DNA of 46,425 nucleotides from Gryganskiella cystojenkinii (Eukaryota > Mortierellomycota > Mortierellomycetes > Mortierellales > Mortierellaceae). Shown here in pieces: positions 33,367 through 42,765 of the stretch (position 1 is its first letter; every line of letters begins with the position of its first letter). The notes beneath the pieces were generated by a model. That model worked only from the letters and a program-made list of their open reading frames with translations. It searched no databases and was not told the DNA's origin. The position numbers were made by a program, and so were the translations under genes. Where the stretch lies: positions 5,504 through 51,928 of the forward strand of contig JAAAIG010000177.1 of assembly GCA_015852425.1 (NCBI GenBank), in the 5' to 3' direction.

Positions 33367-34578
33367 ATGAACCCGGCGCTCCGAGCACTAAAGAACACCG
33401 TCCGAAAGGACATGCGACGAAAACTCGCTGCTCTGTCGACGGATGAGATCAAGCGTCAATGTAAACAGAAATGCGATGCAAAATAACGAATGGAAATAAT
33501 GGAAACGAATGGATCGACGTTGTTTTAGTACCTTACCTTGTCAAGAGGAGGAGAAAGCGAGAAAGAATGAAAGGGAAATATGACGCGTCCTGTGTTTATG
33601 GGAATTAAGCAGATCCACCCCTGATTTTTTTTCCTTCTCCCTAACGCTACCAATGCGCTTTATTCGCCTATTTTTTTGCTTTTCACTCGTTTTCCTCTGA
33701 CAACCGTCTTGTCTCTCAACCCTTCCATTATGTAGCCTCGATTGTCATCGAAAAGTTGCTCAACATGCCAGTCTTCAAACAGAGTCAAACCGTGAGCGTG
33801 TACATCAGCATGCATGGTGAAATCTGCACCCGGGATATCATCCGAGCTCTCTTGAGCCAGAGTAAGTGTTCTCTTTATATCTCAAACAAAAAAAGTTTCA
33901 TTTTGATGGCGCACTTTGGCTATATTTACCTACTTCTTAATTGTATCGAACCGTCTCTTTTTCTGTGATATTTAATAGGAAAGTCGTGCTATGTCCCAAG
34001 ATGTCATGGAAAGGATATCATGGACATGGTCAAGATAGAATCCTGGGAGGATTTCTTGGCCCTTCCTAAAAACAGCTGGAACATTCCAGAGCCAAGACTC
34101 GATGATATCCGCGAGAATGGTAAAAAACTAGAGCATAAGACTGCATTAGAGATACATTTACGCATGTATTTTTGTAGACTCTTTTTGTCTTGACCTGTTC
34201 ATTTTGATAATTGATAATCCGTTTACCATTCCTATGTCGACATAGTGCTGGACACACCTCATGGACTCGATCTGATTGTCATGCCTGGACTCGCGTTCGA
34301 CCAAGCAGGAACGCGATTGGGCCATGGTCGAGGATATTATGATAATTATCTCGTCAAGGCCAATAGCTACAACAGGTCTATCGGGCGTCCGGAAGTGAAG
34401 ACTGGTAAGAAGAGAAGGCGATTCGATACCAATCACAACAAGCGACATTCAAGATAAAGAGCCTTCAACTGACAATTTTTTCTCGCCAGTTGCTCTTGCT
34501 CTTGCGGAACAGATGGTCGATGAACGTCTGCCTAGATGCGAAACGGATATCAACCCACAGGAAATCCTCCATCCTTGA
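33367..34578 (+). CDS. MTHFS: 5-formyltetrahydrofolate cyclo-ligase (MTHFS)
   Basis: Converts 5-formyl-THF to 5,10-methenyl-THF with ATP; folate one-carbon metabolism. Five exons, 33367-33460, 33736-33861, 33979-34119, 34246-34404 and 34490-34578, give 202 aa, the normal family length; all four introns are phase 1. Seen are the N-terminal [19 protein letters not shown], then [30 protein letters not shown], and the signature [27 protein letters not shown], which carries the ATP-phosphate and folate contacts. The C-terminus is [16 protein letters not shown] followed by the typical short end. The first exon is short and its frame ends soon after the donor. Cytosolic; no targeting signal seen. 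Confidence 0.95.
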
Positions 34579-34728
34579 ACAAAGAATGAACGTTCAAGAG
34601 CAAAAAGAAAAAAAGAATCGTTTAAGGGGTATATCCTTTGATTTTAAGGGGCGTACTTATCTAAATAAGGTTTGCAGCTGAGTTGCTGGTACAGGAATGA
34701 CAAGAGACTTCCTGTCAACATCTGAAAA

Positions 34729-34800
34729 GCCCGGCTAACTCAATCGGTAGAGTGTCAGACTTTTAATCTGAAAGTTGCGGGTTCGACCCCCGCGTTGGGC
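34729..34800 (+). tRNA. tRNA-Lys (anticodon TTT)
   Basis: A 72-nt cloverleaf without an intron. Acceptor arms GCCCGGC/GTTGGGC pair with two G-U. The anticodon stem TCAGA/TCTGA encloses loop CTTTTAA with TTT at 34-36. The T arm GCGGG-TTCGACC-CCCGC is perfect and gives the B box. Five T at 34819-34823 form a Pol III terminator. Confidence 0.96.
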
Positions 34801-35001
34801 GCTTTCTTCAGATCTTTCTTTTTGCACTTCTAGAGTCCCATTCTTTTCCTTGCCGATATCTTGGAGAGACCCGTCGAAGTCCTCAGTGTGGATCTTTGTC
34901 TTTTTTTTTGTTTTAAGCTCTTTCTTCTCTTTTGCTCCTCTTTCTGTTGCAGGCCAGGTAAGTTAACTATGATGGGCCACACAAATAAGCAAATTATCTA
35001 A
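34801..35001. other. Spacer between tRNA-Lys and the zinc-knuckle relic
   Basis: T-rich with several acceptor-like TTGCAG and CTTCTAG sequences and a GTAAGT at 34959. One short frame near 34845 reads LADILERPVEVL; it may be a piece of the relic to the right or chance. Confidence 0.3.
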
Positions 35002-35337
35002 GCAAAGGGTGGGGACCCGTCGCATAATACAATCATCTCCAAAAGCCTTCATTGGTCTGTCAATGGTCAATTCGCCTCGTTTATCTTCCAACAGAGGAGC
35101 GTCTGGGAGAAAAAAGCAAGAAAGGGAAAGAAAGCTACGCATGAACAATTTGAATTGGGTGCCGCTCCAAAGAGAACTATGTTCGTTACTTTCGTGGGGT
35201 ATTATGAACAGACTCCAATGAAACAAGTGGGTGCAAAAAGAAGTAGAGAAAGAAAAGCATAAACTACAGACACCTGTGAATACACGTGCGGCCGCTGTGG
35301 TCAAAAAGGCCACAATACCAGATCATACAAAGATTAG
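35002..35337 (+). pseudogene. Relic of a zinc-knuckle protein, perhaps a DNA transposon transposase
   Basis: A frame of 86 codons without an ATG near its start reads coding-like (IISKSLHWSVNGQFASFI, then KKATHEQFELGAAPKRT). It meets a single TAA at 35260-35262 and continues in the same frame for 24 codons containing CGRCGQKGHNTRSY, to a TAG at 35335-35337. C-x2-C-x4-H-x4-C is the CCHC zinc knuckle; the last Cys is replaced by Tyr. A knuckle of the form CG-CGQKGHN at the C-terminus is common in MULE-like transposases. The missing start, the nonsense codon and the lost Cys all point to decay. No terminal inverted repeats or target duplication were found by eye. Two exons of a live gene are a less likely reading. 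Confidence 0.5.
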
Positions 35338-35646
35338 AACATAACCAAGAGTCAAAAATAATAATAAAGATAAAACAGAAAGGGTGTATCATGGAATACG
35401 AAAGAATATAACGGAAGTACGCCGACATTAGCACGCAGAAAATACTTTTCACAAAACTGCAACCTGCTCGTCAAAAGAAAAAGAAAAAAATTGACGCGAC
35501 ACCCGTCGCCTAACATATTATTCACCGCGTCCCTTCTAAGAGTTTTGTCCTGTTGTTTGCTCACTCTGACCTCCGTTTGCTTCCCACCACTCCTCTTACT
35601 CCCTCGCATTCATTTCTCATCCTCCTCTTTTCGCATCATAATCCCG
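35338..35646. other. Intergenic region
   Basis: AT-rich with a pyrimidine-rich stretch at 35540-35640 that could be a promoter leader for the plus-strand gene that follows. Nothing else is seen. Confidence 0.4.
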
Positions 35647-35958
35647 ATGCCTGATGCCGACATCCTCCCGTTGAAAACACCTCGGATATCCCTTTCTTTG
35701 CCCACTGTATTACCGCAGCAAACCACCCGTCTTTCCACGCGTCCGATTTCCGGGACAACGCCCAGAGGCAGTGCTCATCAAAGTTTTGTGTTTGACCAAA
35801 ACAGAACAATCGATGGAATGCCCAAACAGGATAACAAGGTCCGACTCTTGTGGGCACCCATCGGCCCAACGCATTCCGAATGCTTTCCTTTCTGCCAACA
35901 TGACTCATTCTTGAATAAAAAGGTTGAGTCCATTCCACATGCACCTTCCCTCTTTTGA
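35647..35958 (+). CDS. Small open frame, perhaps a separate gene or first exon of the next one
   Basis: ATG at 35647 after a pyrimidine-rich leader opens 103 codons (MPDADILPLKTPRISLSLP...). The composition is Ser/Thr/Pro-rich and reads like a disordered N-terminus. It may continue by splicing into the membrane-protein gene at 36035, but no donor/acceptor pair is compelling, so it is listed separately. I recognise no family. Low confidence. Confidence 0.3.
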   Translation: MPDADILPLKTPRISLSLPTVLPQQTTRLSTRPISGTTPRGSAHQSFVFDQNRTIDGMPKQDNKVRLLWAPIGPTHSECFPFCQHDSFLNKKVESIPHAPSLF

Positions 35959-36034
35959 CCAGCCACAACCAAGAACCACCACACAAACCACAATTCACAA
36001 GAATACATTCAACAAGGGGCGCACACACCCAACC

Positions 36035-37999
36035 ATGTGTCTTCCGCCCACGTTCCTCGACCAGTCCCTGGCGAACTTCCAAAGGACGACTATGTACCAA
36101 CTCTTGCGGCAAGAGTTCCAAAAGCCGCCTAAACAACTTGTCCGCGACAACTGGCCTCGAGCCGCCCTCGGTCTCTTGACCGTCGTCTCCTTAGGGAGAT
36201 GGTATGAGGAGTTCAAGGCCCTGCAGGAATATATTACAGTGGCACTGCCTTATCTCGGTAATTTTGTTAGTTCAGCCCCCGTTTGTACATTTATCATCAT
36301 GAACAACAACAAAGACGCTGTGTCCTAATTCTTTTATTTTCGCAATCGTCTTCGATTTCCCTTTGGATGCCCGGAAAATAGGGCACGATGCTCTTCCTCG
36401 ACCCGAAGCATGTATTAACAAGCAATCGATGATTCTCGTTGGATGCGGAATGGCCTTAACCGTAGCTGGGATGCTTTTCGGACCATTTTCAAATCTGATA
36501 CTGTTTTTCCGACCCGGCTCCTCGTCTTCCTTCTCGCAAGGCTACAAAACCAAAGGCAAAATAGAAGAGAGAAATACCGACACTAAACAACTGGACAGTG
36601 AGGCAGATGCAGCCACCAACAACGTCTCGGCTCCTTTTTCTATCTTCCCAACAGTCTTGAAGCATGCCCAGGGTATGTACAAGTTCACGTTTATTGGCGC
36701 GATTGGATTGACAGTCTTTTATTTTGCTGTTCGACAGCATCAATGGCTACCGAATCTCTGGCCTTGGATCCTGCGGAATGACCCTTACTGGGAGCACTTC
36801 CTTCATGAAACGCTAGCCGTAATGAACGAGGAATTTTATCGCACGACTTGGTTCAGGATCTGTTTTGATGCGCTCTGGGTCCCAGTCTTCACTGGGTGGA
36901 GTCTTCGAGCCTTCATCATGGATTTAAAGTCTGCGCCGAGAACCTGGTGGGGTGGCGCCGAGGACAAGAAGGATCGGTCTTTTGTCGAAAGAACTGTGGA
37001 CAAACTGGCAAGCAACAAACGCATGAGAGCGATCACGAGAAATGTCTGCAAGATTGCCCGCAGGACCTGGAGACGGGTTGGACCGTGGTTAGCAATGAAC
37101 TGGCCGAAGTTTATCCTGCTAGGCATGACAATCGGTTTCATACCTGAGGGTATCGTGGGCCAGGTGAGAACGAACATGTGAACCGCCGACAATCTCAGGG
37201 GCTACTATTGTATGTTTGTAATTCCTTTGCACTGTTTCTATGAGACTGGAGACATGTCGATAAAGGATCTTCTCTGACGCATTATTTTTTTATTATTAAC
37301 TTATAATCAATATTTTGTTGGTTTTGTATGGCGTTGTCTTTAGACGGGTACCCGACGCCTGAGGGTCGTAGAGAAATCTTTTATCCATTGCTGACATTCG
37401 TTGCCCCTGGGTTCTTCCTCGTCTTTACCTCCGTGTTCGAGACCTGTTCCAATCTCCTCTTGGCCCTTCGTACTCCTCTTCGAGGCTCAATCATGACTCG
37501 GTCTCCACCATCATTGCCTTCATCAGGATCTGACGACAACCTCGCCACACTCAGTCACGAGGACAAGGACAAACCCCATTCTGCCACCCAAGGAAACGAA
37601 TCATTGGTCCGACATGCTCAACTGATGGTCAGGTACACGATCGTCTTTTATACCGCCTTTGAGTTGTGTGGCTTATCTTACGCCTATGTTTTGAAGATGA
37701 TCTGCAAATGGCCCTCAACAACACGCATGCTCCGACATCTATATACAGGATTATTGGAGCAACGTGCCTTGGTTGCCAGTGCACGCGCCGAGTACGCCAC
37801 GTATGTTTCTACGGCGACATGGCAGGAATGGCTTACTTTTCACCTGCCAACTCGCTACATGATTGAGATCTTGACCTGGTGGACGCTTAGGACTCTGCTG
37901 AAGGATCTGAGAGGTGAGCCCCGGACCTGGTGGGGAGGAGACCTGCAACAACCTCCCGCAGAGTTAATAGACGACAAATCATCATTTGTGAATCATTAA
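36035..37999 (+). CDS. Multi-pass membrane protein with duplicated PRTWWGG block
   Basis: Three exons, 36035-36257, 36382-37149 and 37344-37999, give 548 aa. The first junction is firm (GTAATT donor, AAAATAG acceptor). The second uses GTATCG with TTTAG because it alone keeps phase; a GTGAGA donor 14 nt later would need a poor acceptor. At least six hydrophobic segments are seen, for example LVGCGMALTVAGMLFG, FTFIGAIGLTVFYFAV, FVAPGFFLVFTSVFE and VRYTIVFYTAFELCGLSYAYV. The protein has two halves, each ending in WxLRxxxxDLxxxPRTWWGG (motif near residues 260-266 and 523-529), suggesting an ancient internal duplication. No known domain is recognised. Layout suggests an organelle or peroxisomal membrane protein of a fungus-specific family, but this is a guess. 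Confidence 0.7.
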
Positions 38000-38272
38000 A
38001 AAGCGGCGCACTAGGTCTCACAATGTTCGTGAATCCTTTATCTGGGATCATGTAGGACTAGCAGCGGTGTGTTCTGGAGACGCGGGAACAAAGTCGTTGG
38101 ATGCCTCGACGGCGAAGCATATGGTCCCGTTGACACTCATGATCGGAGATGGTCGAAATCAATGGCCAATATTCATTCAGTTCAAAGAGATACAGAGAAA
38201 AAAAGGAATAGATAATATATTTACATTGATGAAACTAAGGAACTAGTTATGAGAGTCGAAGGTGCTGTTTAG

Positions 38273-38304
<32 letters not shown>

Positions 38305-38337
38305 ATGCGAACGAAACGAGAAGAGCTCGTTTCATTC
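38000..38337. other. Convergent 3' flank with GTT microsatellite
   Basis: Between the membrane-protein stop and the kinase stop. AT-rich, with the GTT repeat at its right end. No gene is seen. Confidence 0.5.
38272..38304. repeat. GTT trinucleotide microsatellite (11 units)
   Basis: Eleven uninterrupted GTT units, 34 nt beyond the kinase stop codon in its 3' UTR (AAC on the transcribed strand). Confidence 0.95.
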
Positions 38338-40055
38338 TTAAACAGCTCCACCGCTGTGGGAAACCATGGCAACCAACGCGGCACCGATGCATCCACCATC
38401 ACGAGCGAGCTCGAGGCGAATACGGGAAGCACGGTCCTTGCCCAAGATCTCGGTCAGGGCCTCCATCATCGAGTGCGAGAAGTGAGGGTATTTCTCAAAG
38501 ACGGATCCATCAATACCGATCGTGGTGATTTCGTTGGCATCATCCATGTTGACGGACGATCCACTGGCCTTGTGGAGCAAAGCAGCGCAGGCAGCAGCCG
38601 TCATAGCAGCAGAGCGCTTACCGACAGCGTGAACCAAATCAAAGATCCGCTTGCGATCATCCGCAGTCAAGCCCTCGATACCAAAGCTCGACTTGAAGAC
38701 ATGTTCAATGGCCGTGTGCTCGGCACTGGAGTCCGACTCGATCGTGGACATGAAAAGGGTCTTAAATCCCAAACGGGTCTTGAGGGACTCGGGCACCTTA
38801 CCTCCGAGGAACTCGAGAACAGCGTTACGCTCAATCAAATCCACAAGGGCCAAGCGGACCAACTCGCCCATGTAAAGACCCGAGACCATCTTTTCAAACT
38901 CTTGGAATCCGGGGACAAGGGAGACAGCATCAATCTCCTTGTCGTACTTGGTTTGGGGGAGGTAAGAAGCCTTGCCCATAGCGTCCCACTCTGTGTTGAG
39001 AATCATCTGATCGCAAGCTGGGCCATTGTACTTGGAAACCTCAGAGGCGCGCTCGATATAGGCGGCGTTGGTACCGGTGGCGAGAATGACACCAATCTTG
39101 GTCGAGGGCGAGACGTAGGCATGCGAGACCAAAGTACCGACGGTATCGTTGATAATGGCCGAGACGGTGACGGGCAAGTTCTTGTTACGGAATCCAGTCT
39201 CGAGCAAGTCTTTGAGATCCTTGCCCATAACGTCTGAGAGATCGAAACCCTTGCCCATGGCGAGGACAGTTCCGCGGTTGATGGCGGTCTGGCTATGAAA
39301 GAGTAGGAGAGGTAAAAAGAAGAGAAAAAGAAAAAAAAGAAAGTAGGGCGTATTATTAGCAAAACAAAGGGTGTTTCTGGTGCTGTTGTTGTTGCTGAGT
39401 GTTTTTCCCGGTCCAGTTTTAAAACTACCGACTGAGTCTCTTGGATGGAGACATGACACAACCAGCACGCCGAAGGTTCGGCTTTGTTTACAAAACAAAA
39501 CAAAAAATGTCCAAAAAAATGAAGAACCGTGGGCAGAATGAAGTCCAATTGGAACTCCTAGAAGAATCACATCCTCCAGAAATACAAAACACAAACTGAA
39601 CACGAGACTCTTATTCTTTTTTGTACTTACTGAAGAGCAAAAGAGAAAGTGACACCCATCTGGAGGTCAGTGTTGGTACCCAAGTCCAAGGCAACGGACT
39701 TCAAGAGCTGAGCGGTGCAGTCGGCGATCCAGTCAAACATAGCTTCGCCCGTGCCGGTCTTGAGCTGCTGCGTGATCTCGTGCTTCTCCATGGTAACGCC
39801 GACCTGACCATCGCCGAGCAAGTGGACAGCTGCGGTACGGAGGTTGGTACCGCCCATATCGATGGCGAGGTAAAGGCCGGTCTCCTTACCGGTAGGGAGA
39901 CGGGTGATGTACGAAGGCTGCTGGGTGATGTTCTTGGGGTCCTTGGTGGAGAGACCCTCGACGAGTTCCTCAGTCAAACCATCAATGATCTTTTGGACTT
40001 GGTCCTTGGAGAGGACAAACTCGTTTACGGTGTCTTGGAAGGTTGAAGAAGTCAT
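38338..40055 (-). CDS. Hexokinase-family sugar kinase, diverged; possible GlcNAc kinase
   Basis: Two exons, 39631-40055 and 38338-39292, give 459 aa. ATP-dependent hexose phosphorylation is the family role. Seen are phosphate-1 IDMGGTNLR, the sugar-binding FSFALHQ, GKGF, IINDTVGTL with catalytic Asp, ADP-binding LATGTNAAYIE, NTEWDAMG, SGLYMGELVRLAL, DGSVFEKYP and DGGCIGAA. Two contacts depart from glucose-type hexokinases: FSFP has become FSFA, and WTKGF has become MGKGF (Thr to Gly at residue 155), the Thr being a hexose contact in glucokinase and yeast hexokinases. The neighbour is a GlcNAc-6-P deacetylase, so GlcNAc kinase (as in Candida HXK1/NAG5) is a reasonable inference, though a sensor-type hexokinase is possible. 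The substitution in FSFA sits at the splice junction but the GTAAGT donor leaves no alternative. Confidence 0.88.
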
Positions 40056-42765
40056 TGTGTGATATTATTATGTGTATACGAATTGATGAGAAGGAGGGAT
40101 GAGATGTAGATGAGAGAAGGAGAGAGAGAGAGAGAATGGATGAGAAAGATGAGAGGAATAGGATGGGGGAAAAGAGGGTAGGTTGGGGACGGGGGAAATG
40201 AATGGGAGGTGGAATGAAGAAAAGAAGAGAGGAAAAAAAGAAAAAATAGAAAGACTGAAAATGAAGGCGGGTTTATATTGAGTTTTTTTTGGAATATTGA
40301 TTATTCTCAAATTCAATTGAATCCCGTTGTGGAGAGATGTGCGGGTTTCCTTTCTTTTATCTTGATCTACCCATCTGCATCGCCTTTTGATCGACCAACC
40401 CGGAGAGACTCTCATTCCTCCCCTTTTGACACAAGAGTTTTTTTTCAGAACTATCTGCTAACCTGTAGGCGACTTCCCTTTGTGTCTTCTCGGCTTAATT
40501 TTCACTCACCACTCAAGCACCCTCGATTCATAACATTCACGGTTGCGGAGGTTTGACTTTCACTCTTTTTTTCAGATGGTCGAGCTGGCATTCAATTTTT
40601 TCACCAGCGCAAGGCTCAACTGCCGTAAAATAAAAAAAAAAAAAGAGTCGCCGTGGACAACGAAGCGGAGAACACACGATCAGCCATTTCAATTTCTGTG
40701 CTCTTGGTGGTGTGAATGGATGAAGTTTCGACCCCGCGGATTTTTTTTATGCGATGCCACGGATGCAAAATCTCAGACGAGAAAACGGATCAAACGCCGA
40801 GGCATAATGCTTCAGGGTCTCCATGGTTTCTTTCAAGGAATTGGTCCTTATCTTGACTCAAGAAGGGAGCGCATGTCGGAATAGGTACTCGAAAACTCAA
40901 AAAACTCTTTTTTTTAAGCTGATGGTTACGTTCGTGGGGGAGAAAATCCCAAATGCAAAACGGCTAGATCTGCTCGAAGAGTTTCATATCTCTTCTGGTT
41001 ATCGTTGTTGCATACTTGAGTGGATGCCGTTCCTTTCGTCCACTTAGCTCTATGAGAGTCCGGTTGATGCTAAACCTACTATCCTTCCATTGTAGGGTAT
41101 CTCAACGAGGATAGGACCTTCTCGAGAGAGAAGGACTATCAGGTTCACATTCAGGTTCAGGATTTTTTATTTGTCCACTGTCGTGCGAGTTACAGCAGTC
41201 CTGTTCACTCCACCCCTCTTCTTTGTGTCTCAATTTCAGGTTCTGGTACACGCAGGAAACGAAAAATATGGACATTCTCGCCGAGTCAAGCTGTCCGGTG
41301 TCTCAGTCCTCGCCCGGACTGTACGACTAGTTTTAGTTTGTCATGCACCTGACTATTGTCAGTCCTCTTCCATTTGTGCTTTCTTTCCTACTATTTCCAC
41401 CGTCTGCCACCATCAATAGCCACCATCTCTAAAGACTCGTCCTCTTATCTCGAGAACAGCAGCATCAAAACAATGTGAGCAAGAGAGAAAGAGGGGAGCA
41501 AACCAAAGGAAAAATAAATAAATTGGGGAAAAAAGAGGCTTCATATGAAACAAGGTTTGAACTTTGACCTATATTTTTTGATCTTATCAGAACCTTGATC
41601 TTTTCCTATTCGCCGGCTCTCTGTCGGATTGCCCCTTTTTTCCTGTTGCCTTTTGGTCCTTTACCTTGGTGGTATCTGGGTTTGTGTCTTCCGAATCTAG
41701 GTTTAGCCAGTCCCCGCAAAAAAGGATCTCTTTTTGCTTCCTTCCGTTTCGACTCTCATCTTTTTTATGTCATCTCGGACGTTTGATCTTTGTCTCGTCT
41801 CAATTGTCACTCACACATCTTTACCCATCCTCAGCTCAGTCGAGATTCTTATTTTTCTGGTTGTTCCTGAGAGTCGATCGAACATAAAGCAGTGGCATGA
41901 ACGGTGTCCCTCTCCCCTCGCCCGTCGCTTCTTCCGCCCCAACGAAAAAGATACAACAAGAAGGAGTCAACGAGAGAGAGAGAAAGCGTGCGAGCGATCA
42001 CAAACACTTTTTGACAAATACGTTCCACAGGGTCGCACAAGATCTCGACGATAAAAAACGAAACTTTTCGAATGAATTCAAAGCTGATTCAAAACAAAGA
42101 AAAAAGCTCACAAAAAAAAAAAAAAGGAACCCCACACTTTGTGGCAGGGACAGGGCAAGATTATTTTTTTAATTTGATCAAGTTTTGAGGCCGTCTGAAA
42201 ACAGTTTTTTTTCTCCTTCCTTCGCAATCCCACAACTCACAGTCAAATTTGTTTTTTTTTGGCTTTTAGCAAAGATAAGGCAGACAGATGCCCCTTTGTT
42301 TTTTTTAAATAGCTTGGAACCTCATAGATCAATTAGAGTAGTTTTTTTTGATGCCTTCGCCTCACTCCATAATGCATTCATGCATGGTATCCTTCTCGAT
42401 GATAAGATAAAAGAAAAGAACACTCGTCGTTTTACACTGTTCGCGTAGATCAATCTTTCATCTCAATTGTTGTTACAAGACGCGAAACTTAGAGATGTGG
42501 TTGAGAACTTACAAAGAGGGCATGCGATAAAAGACTACATCAGCAATCAATCAATCCTTTTGTTTTTGTTTTTGTTTTTTGCTCTTTAATAGTGCGGCCC
42601 ATGAGGTGGTTTAGAGGCATGAGGAAGGGAGATCGAAATATAGGGCATGAAAAGTGGTAGGCGTAAACTAATAATGTAGTTTTGTGTGTGTGTGTGTGCG
42701 CATGTGTGGTTGTTTGATCTATGGTATTGACAAGAGGGTTCCTTTTTTTTTGTTCTTCATTTTTT
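40056..42765. other. 2.7-kb intergenic region, no supported gene
   Basis: Left part holds the kinase leader, rich in GA/CT tracts. Between 40820 and 41440 several short plus-strand frames read coding-like, for example IPNAKRLDLLEEFHISSGY (about 40950) and VLVHAGNEKYGHSRRVKL (about 41240), with acceptor-like TTGTAG and TTTCAG before two of them, but they do not join in phase and I recognise nothing. A small frame from the ATG at 41897 (91 codons, Lys-rich) is also unsupported. The rest is T-rich, with a (GT)n near 42683 as 3' flank of the deacetylase. Confidence 0.4.

Noticed and set aside
34840..34900. LADILERPVEVL resembling the C-terminal motif of FGGY sugar kinases
   Set aside because: Only about a dozen residues, no other kinase motif nearby, and not in phase with a gene.
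38305..39237. 310-codon plus-strand open frame
   Set aside because: Antisense shadow of the hexokinase-family exon 2; no domain seen.
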